Below are positions 1-4,429 of a DNA stretch of 5,651 nucleotides, one piece after another. The notes under the pieces are model-generated. The model was given only the letters and a program-made list of their open reading frames with translations. It was not told where the DNA came from and searched no databases. Within the stretch, counting starts at the first letter, position 1; every line of letters begins with the position of its first letter. Origin of the DNA: Marinosulfonomonas sp. (GTDB lineage: Bacteria > Pseudomonadota > Alphaproteobacteria > Rhodobacterales > Rhodobacteraceae). The stretch is from positions 1-5,651 of the forward strand of contig JAHRVD010000117.1 in the NCBI GenBank assembly GCA_019090845.1, in the 5' to 3' direction. The position numbers and the translations under genes were made by a program.

Positions 1-47
1 CCCATCTGGCCAAGTTTGGCGACGCGTTCCAGTAGGATTACTTGCAT
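1..47 (-). CDS. rplI: 50S ribosomal protein bL9, 5' end only (cut by window edge)
   Basis: Only the first 15 codons and part of the next are present, read leftward from an ATG at 47-45. They give MQVILLERVAKLGQM, the characteristic bL9 N-terminus, which forms the first strand of the N-terminal domain that binds 23S rRNA. The start is supported by a Shine-Dalgarno AAGGAG (59-54) six bases upstream. It is the third gene of rpsF-rpsR-rplI, 10 bases after the rpsR stop, so co-transcription and probably coupled translation are expected. The rest of the protein lies outside the window, so its integrity cannot be judged. Confidence 0.93.
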   Translation of the reverse strand, partial: MQVILLERVAKLGQM

Positions 48-53
48 GATGCT

Positions 54-60
54 CTCCTTA
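54..60 (-). promoter_or_regulatory. rplI ribosome binding site overlapping the rpsR stop codon
   Basis: On the minus strand the bases read TAAGGAG. The TAA is the rpsR stop (60-58) and AAGGAG (59-54) is a near-consensus Shine-Dalgarno six bases before the rplI ATG. A ribosome terminating on rpsR therefore sits on the rplI initiation site, which points to translational coupling (inference). Confidence 0.75.
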
Positions 61-285
61 CTTCACGGCGTAGGGAAGCAGGGCAAGAAAGCGGGCGCGT
101 TTGATTGCACGGGCCAGCTCTCGCTGCTTCTTGGCCGAAACGGCGGTGATACGGGATGGCACGATCTTGCCACGCTCCGAGATGTATCGCTGCAAAAGGC
201 GCGTGTCCTTATAGTCGATCTTTGGCGCGTTATCGCCCGAGAAGGGACAGACTTTGCGACGGCGAAAAAATGGTTTAGATGCCAT
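58..285 (-). CDS. rpsR: 30S ribosomal protein bS18
   Basis: A 75-residue protein of the usual bS18 size. bS18 binds as a heterodimer with bS6 on the platform of the 30S subunit, near 16S rRNA helices 22-23. The family signature is intact: an N-terminal basic stretch with [10 protein letters not shown] (residues 6-15), IDYKD (23-27), [18 protein letters not shown] (30-47) and the C-terminal basic helix [20 protein letters not shown] (51-70). The ATG at 285-283 follows the rpsF stop by 16 bases, with a modest purine-rich ribosome site (AAAGGGA). It lies between rpsF and rplI on the same strand, the usual bacterial order. Nothing is broken or missing. Confidence 0.97.
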   Translation of the reverse strand: MASKPFFRRRKVCPFSGDNAPKIDYKDTRLLQRYISERGKIVPSRITAVSAKKQRELARAIKRARFLALLPYAVK

Positions 286-301
286 GACTTAGATCCCTTT
301 C

Positions 302-661
302 TTAACGGCGCGGGCGGCGTTCGCCGCGGTCGCGTTCATCACGTTTTTGCATTTGAACTGACGGGCCCTCGGCATGTTCATCGACCTTGATGGTCAACAC
401 GCGCATGACATCGTCGTGCAGGCGCATAAGGCGTTCCATTTCCAGAATGGCAGGTGCAGGTGCATCCGTGCGCATATAGGAATAGTGGCCCTTGCGGTTT
501 TTGTTGATCTTATAGGCCATCGTTTTGATGCCCCAATACTCGCTGTCAACGAGCGCGCCGCCATTGTCGGATAAAATGGTTCCGAAATGTTCGGCTAATC
601 CCTCGGCCTGCGTGTTGGACAGGTCCTGACGCGAGATAATAACATGCTCATAAAGCGGCAT
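302..661 (-). CDS. rpsF: 30S ribosomal protein bS6
   Basis: A 119-residue bS6, partner of bS18 in the small-subunit platform. The N-terminus MPLYEHVIISRQDLS is the standard first strand, and the core YWGIKTMAYKINKNRKGHY (42-60) and the helix EMERLMRLHDDVMRVLTIKV (74-93) are typical. The last 15 residues or so (from about 105) are a highly charged Arg/Asp/Glu tail, common in alphaproteobacterial bS6 and presumably disordered. The reading frame stays open upstream to an ATG at 778, but that extension has no family similarity and covers the promoter. The ATG at 661-659 has AGGAG six bases upstream and begins exactly at the family N-terminus. It is the first gene of the operon, preceded by a structured leader and a promoter. 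Confidence 0.97.
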   Translation of the reverse strand: MPLYEHVIISRQDLSNTQAEGLAEHFGTILSDNGGALVDSEYWGIKTMAYKINKNRKGHYSYMRTDAPAPAILEMERLMRLHDDVMRVLTIKVDEHAEGPSVQMQKRDERDRGERRPRR

Positions 662-766
662 GCGGTCTCCTACTCTTTTAGAGCGCACTTCAACGGGTGG
701 GTCATAACCTTCCGCGACCCGCCCACGAGAGGCTGCGCTGTTTTTCCGGTATTTGCGGAAGGAAGC
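662..766 (-). promoter_or_regulatory. rpsF 5' leader with competing or pseudoknotted helices; possible S6:S18 autoregulatory element
   Basis: On the minus strand the roughly 100-nt leader contains two helices. The first pairs 762-755 (CCTTCCGC) with 715-708 (GCGGAAGG), 8 bp perfect. The second is a hairpin pairing 724-716 with 703-695 (GGGCGGGTC with GACCCACCC, one C/A mismatch) around a 12-nt loop. The 3' strand of the first helix lies inside the loop of the second, so the two either exclude each other or form a pseudoknot. Known biology: in many bacteria the S6:S18 complex binds a structured rpsF leader and represses the operon. Assigning this leader to that class is inference; a covariance-model match was not possible here. 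Confidence 0.5.
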
Positions 767-769
767 GGG

Positions 770-797
770 GTTATACACGGTCCCGGATTTCTTTCAA
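770..797 (-). promoter_or_regulatory. Promoter of rpsF-rpsR-rplI
   Basis: On the minus strand a -35 TTGAAA (797-792) is separated by 16 bases from a -10 TATAAC (775-770). Both match the housekeeping sigma consensus well, with one base off in the -10 and one in the -35. The expected start is about 760-766, giving a leader of about 100 nt before rpsF. This is the best promoter match in the window. Confidence 0.75.
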
Positions 798-893
798 GGG
801 CCCCAAATTGATGCAAGCGCGACCAATTGTCGTCACTTTTCTGCTTAAAGAAGAGCATCAGGATATTAGTAAAGCCAATTGCGGAGACAAAAT

Positions 894-1532
894 ATGAACG
901 CGTATGCCGGACAGTCAGGCCAGGCGTTTACCAGTTCGCGGCGTGTTGCCGCAATAAGTATCAGTGAAACATTCTGGGGTTATATAATTCGTAAAGGCGG
1001 CTCTGCTGCCCAAAGGGCCAGTTTGGGCGAAGTTTTCGCAACAATGGCAACGATGATGTTTGGCGTTGCTGCCTATTGCCAATGGCTGTTGCCCGGCACC
1101 ATTTATAGCATCGAGGTTTTGCCGTTCAAAATCGCGGGCACGGTCGTATTTTTTGTGCTGGCTTTTCTGAACTACTCGATCGCCCGGAAGGGTTTGATGT
1201 ATGAAACGCAGATTGATCAGAAAAACCGGGTTGTGCGCACGGCGCGGCGCAATCGTCAGGGAATTTCCAGTGTTTTGAACGTGCATCGCTTTGAGGATAT
1301 AGGCAGTGTTTATATCAGGCGCTCTCATTCGGCGTTTATTGCCGACCAGTTATATGTGAATTTTGATGGCCGTGCGCGCCCCTTGTTGGTGGCATCCGGT
1401 CCCAAGGCGGATCTGGAGCCATTGCTTGGGCGGATGATTGCTGATCTGGCGCCTCAGGCGGCTGCAAGAAATACCCAGAGAGCGGTCAATATCAGCGACC
1501 GGCCAGCACGCAGCCCGTTCGCAACAGCCTAA
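894..1532 (+). CDS. Two-helix membrane protein of unknown function
   Basis: I do not recognise the family. The 212-residue product has a polar N-terminal segment (1-43) and a hydrophobic span at about 46-67. A short loop leads to a second span at about 78-97, followed by a roughly 100-residue soluble region (100-190) with alternating strand-like stretches and a closing amphipathic helix. Two membrane helices followed by a small beta-rich domain resembles bacterial PH-like membrane proteins; this is a shape analogy, not a match. The C-terminal 20 residues are low complexity. The ATG at 894 has GGAGA (883-887) six bases upstream; a TTG five codons earlier would place that site inside the gene, so it was rejected. 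It diverges from rpsF, and a stem-loop lies between it and fabD. A link to lipid metabolism is suggested only by position. Confidence 0.85.
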   Translation: MNAYAGQSGQAFTSSRRVAAISISETFWGYIIRKGGSAAQRASLGEVFATMATMMFGVAAYCQWLLPGTIYSIEVLPFKIAGTVVFFVLAFLNYSIARKGLMYETQIDQKNRVVRTARRNRQGISSVLNVHRFEDIGSVYIRRSHSAFIADQLYVNFDGRARPLLVASGPKADLEPLLGRMIADLAPQAAARNTQRAVNISDRPARSPFATA

Positions 1533-1584
1533 CGGATTTCCGCTCTAGGGCGAACGATACCGCTCGGATTTGTGCGGAAATTAT

Positions 1585-1615
1585 AAAGGACCGGCCGGGT
1601 AACCGCCGGTCCTTT
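1585..1615 (+). terminator. Perfect 11-bp stem-loop between the unknown membrane gene and fabD
   Basis: AAAGGACCGGC (1585-1595) pairs perfectly with GCCGGTCCTTT (1605-1615) around a 9-nt loop. It lies 53 bases after the upstream stop and is the expected intrinsic terminator of that gene. The trailing T-run on the plus strand is short (TTT, then GGCTT). On the minus strand the stem is followed by TTTATAATTT, so it may work better, or also, in the reverse direction, although no converging gene is seen in this window. Confidence 0.65.
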
Positions 1616-1618
1616 GGC

Positions 1619-1646
1619 TTGTGGCCCTATGGCCTTGTGTCTAAAC
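1619..1646 (+). promoter_or_regulatory. Weak candidate promoter for fabD-fabG
   Basis: TTGTGG (1619-1624), 16 bases, then CTAAAC (1641-1646) lies after the stem-loop and 33 bases before fabD. The match to consensus is poor and this is the least certain promoter listed. An alternative -10 (TATAAA, 1582-1587) has no reasonable -35 and would place the stem-loop in the fabD leader. Confidence 0.25.
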
Positions 1647-1679
1647 TTGCCCCAAATCAGAAGAACCAACGGGGGCCGC

Positions 1680-2618
1680 ATGAGCCGAGCATTTGTATTT
1701 CCAGGGCAGGGTGCCCAGACGATCGGTATGGGGCACGCATTGGCCAAGGCTTATCCAGCCGCCAAAGCCGTGTTTGATGAGGTTGACGAAGCATTGGGCG
1801 AAAGCCTGTCATCGCTGATATGGGAGGGCGAACAGGACACGCTGACCCTGACCCAGAATGCACAACCCGCTTTGATGGCAACATCGCTGGCAGCCCTTGC
1901 TGCGCTAAAAGCCGAGGGCGTCGGGATGGAAGCGGCGCAATATGTCGCCGGGCATTCGCTTGGGGAATATTCGGCACTGGCAGCAGCCGGCTCGATTAGC
2001 CTTGCCGATACCGCCCGTTTGTTGCGCACACGCGGGCTGGCGATGCAGGCCGCAGTGCCGGTCGGGGTAGGCGCGATGGCTGCATTGCTAGGGCTGAACT
2101 TTGAACAGGCAGCCGAGGCCGCAGCACAAGCCAGCCACGATCAGGTCTGTCAGGCGGCCAACGACAATGATCCTACCCAGGTGGTCATTTCGGGCCACAA
2201 AGAAGCGGTAGAACGGGCGATGGAAATTGCCAAGGGCATGGGCGCGCGACGTGCGATGTTGTTGCCGGTCTCGGCCCCCTTCCACTGTGCGCTGATGAAA
2301 CCAGCAGCGCAGGCGATGGCCGAGGCCTTGAGCGAGGTGAATATCGATCGCCCGGCCGTGCCGCTGATTGCCAATGTTCTGGCCCATGACGTCAGTGATC
2401 CAGCAACGATCCGGTCTTTGCTTGTCGAGCAGATCACCCATTCGGTTCGCTGGCGCGAGTCGATTGAATGGCTGGCGGCGCATGAAGTCAGCGAAATCTG
2501 GGAAATCGGCGCAGGCAAAACCCTGTGCGGGATGATCCGGCGGATCGCCAAAGAAGTTGAAACCCGGGCAATTGGCGCGCCCGACGATGTCGTAGCAGCG
2601 GCGAACGCGTTGAAATAG
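1680..2618 (+). CDS. fabD: Malonyl-CoA:acyl carrier protein transacylase
   Basis: FabD moves the malonyl group from malonyl-CoA to the phosphopantetheine arm of AcpP, supplying the extender unit for each elongation cycle in the cytoplasm. The 312-residue protein is close to the usual length of about 310. Visible hallmarks: FVFPGQGAQ (5-13), whose Gln contributes to the oxyanion hole; the nucleophile elbow GHSLGEYSA with Ser93; Arg118 in RGLAMQ, which binds the malonate carboxylate; and catalytic His202 in SAPFHCALM. The closing motif WEIGAGKTLCGMIRRI (274-289) is also typical. The ATG at 1680 starts at the family N-terminus, with a weak G-rich ribosome site (GGGGG, 1671-1675). The open frame reaches back to a TTG at 1614, but that part shows no homology. 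fabG follows after 8 bases. Confidence 0.97.
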   Translation: MSRAFVFPGQGAQTIGMGHALAKAYPAAKAVFDEVDEALGESLSSLIWEGEQDTLTLTQNAQPALMATSLAALAALKAEGVGMEAAQYVAGHSLGEYSALAAAGSISLADTARLLRTRGLAMQAAVPVGVGAMAALLGLNFEQAAEAAAQASHDQVCQAANDNDPTQVVISGHKEAVERAMEIAKGMGARRAMLLPVSAPFHCALMKPAAQAMAEALSEVNIDRPAVPLIANVLAHDVSDPATIRSLLVEQITHSVRWRESIEWLAAHEVSEIWEIGAGKTLCGMIRRIAKEVETRAIGAPDDVVAAANALK

Positions 2619-2626
2619 GGGCGAAT

Positions 2627-3364
2627 ATGTTTAATCTTACAGGAAAAAATGCACTGATAACTGGTGCTTCGGGCGGTATTGGTGGCGCGATTGCGCGCGC
2701 ATTACACGGGGCCGGGGCGAACGTCGGGCTGTCGGGCACACGGATTGAACCCTTGCAGGCGTTGGCGGATGAATTGGGCGAGCGCGCACATGTGCTGCCC
2801 TGCAATCTGTCGGACCGCGACGCAGTTGCCGCCCTGCCAAAACAGGCAGCCGAGGTTTTGGGCAGCGTTGATATACTGGTCAACAACGCCGGGATCACCC
2901 GCGATAACCTGTTCATGCGGATGTCGGATGACGAATGGGACAGCGTGCTGGCGGTCAATCTGACCTCGACTATGAAACTGTGCAAAGGCGTGATGCGTGG
3001 CATGATGAAGGCGCGCTGGGGGCGGATTGTGAATATCTCGTCAATCGTTGGGGCGACGGGCAACCCGGGGCAGGCTAATTATGCGGCCTCTAAGGCTGGT
3101 GTCGTGGCGATGTCCAAATCGCTGGCCCATGAGGTTGCCAGCCGCGGGATCACGGTGAACTGTGTTGCGCCGGGCTTTATTACGACGGCGATGACCGACA
3201 AGCTGACCGATGACCAGAAAAGCGCGATCCTGACGCAGGTTCCCGCCGGGCGGATGGGCGAGGGCGATGAAATCGGCGCTGCTGTGCTATATCTGGCCAG
3301 CGATGAGGCGGCCTATGTCACCGGCGCGACGCTGCATGTAAACGGTGGAATGGCGATGCTCTAG
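2627..3364 (+). CDS. fabG: 3-oxoacyl-[acyl-carrier-protein] reductase
   Basis: FabG is the NADPH-dependent short-chain dehydrogenase that reduces 3-oxoacyl-ACP to 3-hydroxyacyl-ACP, the first reduction of fatty-acid elongation. At 245 residues it has the standard length. Motifs run in order: nucleotide-binding TGASGGIG (12-19), NNAG (86-89), Asn111, the catalytic Ser139 in NISS, and YAASK with Tyr152 and Lys156. PG at 182-183 and the C-terminus GGMAML, typical of FabG rather than of general SDR enzymes, complete the picture. The ATG lies 8 bases after the fabD stop with AGGGG as ribosome site, so the two genes are surely one transcript. No terminator with a T-run follows, so some read-through into acpP is possible. 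Confidence 0.96.
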   Translation: MFNLTGKNALITGASGGIGGAIARALHGAGANVGLSGTRIEPLQALADELGERAHVLPCNLSDRDAVAALPKQAAEVLGSVDILVNNAGITRDNLFMRMSDDEWDSVLAVNLTSTMKLCKGVMRGMMKARWGRIVNISSIVGATGNPGQANYAASKAGVVAMSKSLAHEVASRGITVNCVAPGFITTAMTDKLTDDQKSAILTQVPAGRMGEGDEIGAAVLYLASDEAAYVTGATLHVNGGMAML

Positions 3365-3416
3365 GCGTGGTCGCCGCGCACCATTGCGCTGGCGCACAAA
3401 GGCCCGGACAAAGGAT

Positions 3417-3444
3417 TTGCCCCGGCCGGAGTTTGTGCTATAGG
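3417..3444 (+). promoter_or_regulatory. Probable promoter of acpP
   Basis: TTGCCC (3417-3422), 16 bases, then TATAGG (3439-3444) inside the context GTGCTATAGG, a common form of -10 region in alphaproteobacteria. It would start a transcript near 3450, about 120 nt before acpP. Independent transcription fits the need for far more acyl carrier protein than the enzymes acting on it. Confidence 0.5.
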
Positions 3445-3450
3445 CGGCGC

Positions 3451-3571
3451 AGAATAGCCGGGGGGCGTAAAGCTCCGCGTGGAAATTCCCACTTTTAAGG
3501 TGGGATCAGAGCGGCCCACGGGCCAAACGTAGAATACCGGGTATACCCCCGGAAGAATGTGAGGAATTGAC
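3451..3571 (+). promoter_or_regulatory. Structured 5' leader of acpP with alternative pairings
   Basis: A closing helix pairs CCGGGGG (3458-3464) with CCCCCGG (3546-3552), 7 bp perfect. Inside it, TCCCACTT (3487-3494) pairs with AGGTGGGA (3498-3505), with one G-U, and GGCC (3513-3516) pairs with GGCC (3521-3524). Rival pairings exist: GTGG (3479-3482) with CCAC (3489-3492), GTGGG (3500-3504) with CCCAC (3515-3519), and CCGGG (3537-3541) with CCCGG (3548-3552). The acpP ribosome site GAGGA (3561-3565) lies just downstream and unpaired. Whether the RNA is regulatory is inference; I do not recognise it as a named class. Confidence 0.4.
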
Positions 3572-3805
3572 ATGAGCGACATCGCAGATCGCGTGAAGAA
3601 GATTGTTGTCGAGCATCTTGGCGTCGAAGAAGACAAAGTGACCGAATCCGCTTCGTTCATCGACGATCTGGGCGCAGACAGCTTGGACACCGTTGAACTG
3701 GTGATGGCGTTTGAAGAAGAGTTCGGAATTGAAATTCCAGACGATGCTGCCGAAACCATCCAGACATTTGGCGACGCGACAAAGTTTATCACAGGCGCCT
3801 CTTAA
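3572..3805 (+). CDS. acpP: Acyl carrier protein
   Basis: A 77-residue acidic four-helix carrier that holds growing acyl chains as thioesters on a 4'-phosphopantetheine arm. The attachment site is Ser37 in the canonical [13 protein letters not shown] (33-45), the region that also docks the Fab enzymes. VEEDKVT (18-24), [12 protein letters not shown] (47-58) and the C-terminal helix near FGDATKFI (66-73) are standard. The ATG at 3572 has GAGGA six bases upstream. It lies 207 bases after fabG with its own probable promoter and is followed 24 bases later by a strong intrinsic terminator. It can therefore be made as a short monocistronic mRNA as well as by read-through from fabG. Length and motifs are complete. 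Confidence 0.98.
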   Translation: MSDIADRVKKIVVEHLGVEEDKVTESASFIDDLGADSLDTVELVMAFEEEFGIEIPDDAAETIQTFGDATKFITGAS

Positions 3806-3829
3806 GCCGCTTCAGATACTTTATTTCGG

Positions 3830-3860
3830 ACGGCGCCCTTTGTGGCGCCGTTTTTGTTTT
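3830..3860 (+). terminator. Rho-independent terminator of acpP
   Basis: ACGGCGCC (3830-3837) pairs perfectly with GGCGCCGT (3844-3851) around a 6-nt loop, and a T-rich tract (TTTTTGTTTT, 3851-3860) begins with the last paired base. This is the clearest terminator in the window. It separates acpP from the downstream membrane gene and fabF. Confidence 0.92.
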
Positions 3861-3900
3861 GAGGGTGATTTGACACCTTCGTGATCTGCAGACCTGGCTT

Positions 3901-3929
3901 TTGATCCGGGTGTCTGATTGGGCTATCCT
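3901..3929 (+). promoter_or_regulatory. Probable promoter of the four-helix membrane protein gene
   Basis: TTGATC (3901-3906), 17 bases, then TATCCT (3924-3929) in the context GGGCTATCCT. It sits directly after the acpP terminator and 22 bases before the start codon, so the leader would be only about 15 nt. Confidence 0.5.
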
Positions 3930-3931
3930 GA

Positions 3932-3944
3932 CCTGACAGTCAGG
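3932..3944 (+). promoter_or_regulatory. Perfect 13-bp palindrome at the predicted transcription start (operator candidate)
   Basis: CCTGAC (3932-3937), a central A, then GTCAGG (3939-3944) form a perfect inverted repeat. It covers the start site expected from the promoter at 3901-3929, and its right arm shares AGG with the Shine-Dalgarno AGGAGG (3942-3947). A second CCTGA at 3927-3931 abuts the left arm. It could bind a dimeric repressor or, if transcription begins upstream, hide the ribosome site. Confidence 0.35.
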
Positions 3945-3951
3945 AGGCGAA

Positions 3952-4329
3952 ATGCAATTTCCACGCAAACGTGAATTTATCGCCAGTCTCGTTGTGGCGG
4001 TCTTTTTCATCGGACTGGCAGCTAATGGGCTGACCGAACGTCTCGGCGCGCATCCGTTCTGGTCTTTCAAGGTTGGCTATATCGGTGTTGGGGTCGGGCT
4101 GGTGCTTTACCTTTTGCAAGCGTTGGTGCGTCTTCGCTGGGGCACCAAAGCGGCATTGTATGTTGTTTTTGTCTGGGGGGCTGTCGCTGTCACAGTGATC
4201 GGAAAGGGCCGGTTCGCGGCCTCTTACGCCGAAGATTTCATCGCAGGGCGAATGTGGTTTCTGGGTTGGATCGGTGGAGTCGCGCTGGCATTTGTTCTAA
4301 TTGTGCATTTACTGGGCGGGCGACGCTGA
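3952..4329 (+). CDS. Small four-helix integral membrane protein of unknown function
   Basis: I do not recognise the family. The 125-residue product has four predicted membrane spans at about 9-26, 41-60, 66-84 and 101-121, connected by short loops. Both termini carry basic residues (RKR at 5-7, GGRR at the end), so both ends are probably cytoplasmic by the positive-inside rule. Aromatic and Gly residues line the spans, and no catalytic motif is visible. The ATG is preceded four bases upstream by a full AGGAGG Shine-Dalgarno (3942-3947), the strongest ribosome site in the window. The gene stands between the acpP terminator and fabF with its own probable promoter. A role in lipid or envelope biology would be guesswork from position. 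Confidence 0.85.
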   Translation: MQFPRKREFIASLVVAVFFIGLAANGLTERLGAHPFWSFKVGYIGVGVGLVLYLLQALVRLRWGTKAALYVVFVWGAVAVTVIGKGRFAASYAEDFIAGRMWFLGWIGGVALAFVLIVHLLGGRR

Positions 4330-4365
4330 TCCGGGCAATTTAGACCCGATAGCTGCTGGATGGTC

Positions 4366-4394
4366 TTGCTCCTGCTTGGTGTGGCAGGCTATCA
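4366..4394 (+). promoter_or_regulatory. Candidate promoter of fabF
   Basis: TTGCTC (4366-4371), 17 bases, then CTATCA (4389-4394) lies 35 bases before the fabF ATG. The -10 region GGCTATCAAT resembles the GGGCTATCCT upstream of the preceding gene. No convincing terminator separates the two genes, so fabF may also be read from the upstream promoter. Confidence 0.4.
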
Positions 4395-4429
4395 ATACCG
4401 GAAGCTTCGTACAAAAATGGAGGCCGAGC

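Noticed and set aside
662..778. Upstream extension of rpsF to an ATG at 778
   Set aside because: It would add 39 residues without family similarity and overlap the promoter -10; the ATG at 661 has a good ribosome site and starts at the family N-terminus.
1614..1679. Upstream TTG start for fabD
   Set aside because: The extra 22 residues begin inside the terminator-like stem and have no counterpart in FabD proteins.
2488..3063. Long minus-strand open frame opposite the end of fabD and the start of fabG
   Set aside because: It lies wholly over two well-identified genes, has no recognisable motif, and is a typical shadow frame in GC-rich coding DNA.
3385..3396. Small stem TGCG-CTGG-CGCA after fabG as a terminator
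   Set aside because: Only four base pairs and no T-tract, too weak to be called a terminator.
3479..3532. Possible 17-residue upstream ORF (GTG start, TAG stop) in the acpP leader
   Set aside because: No ribosome binding site at a proper distance, a GTG start, and the bases coincide with the hairpin segments, so RNA structure explains the region better.
3361..3792. Minus-strand open frame opposite acpP and its leader
   Set aside because: It is antisense to acpP and to the structured leader, with Ser/Pro-rich composition typical of a shadow frame and no independent support.
4332..4348. CGGG/CCCG stem after the four-helix membrane gene as a terminator
   Set aside because: Four base pairs around a nine-base loop and no T-run; read-through into fabF is more likely.
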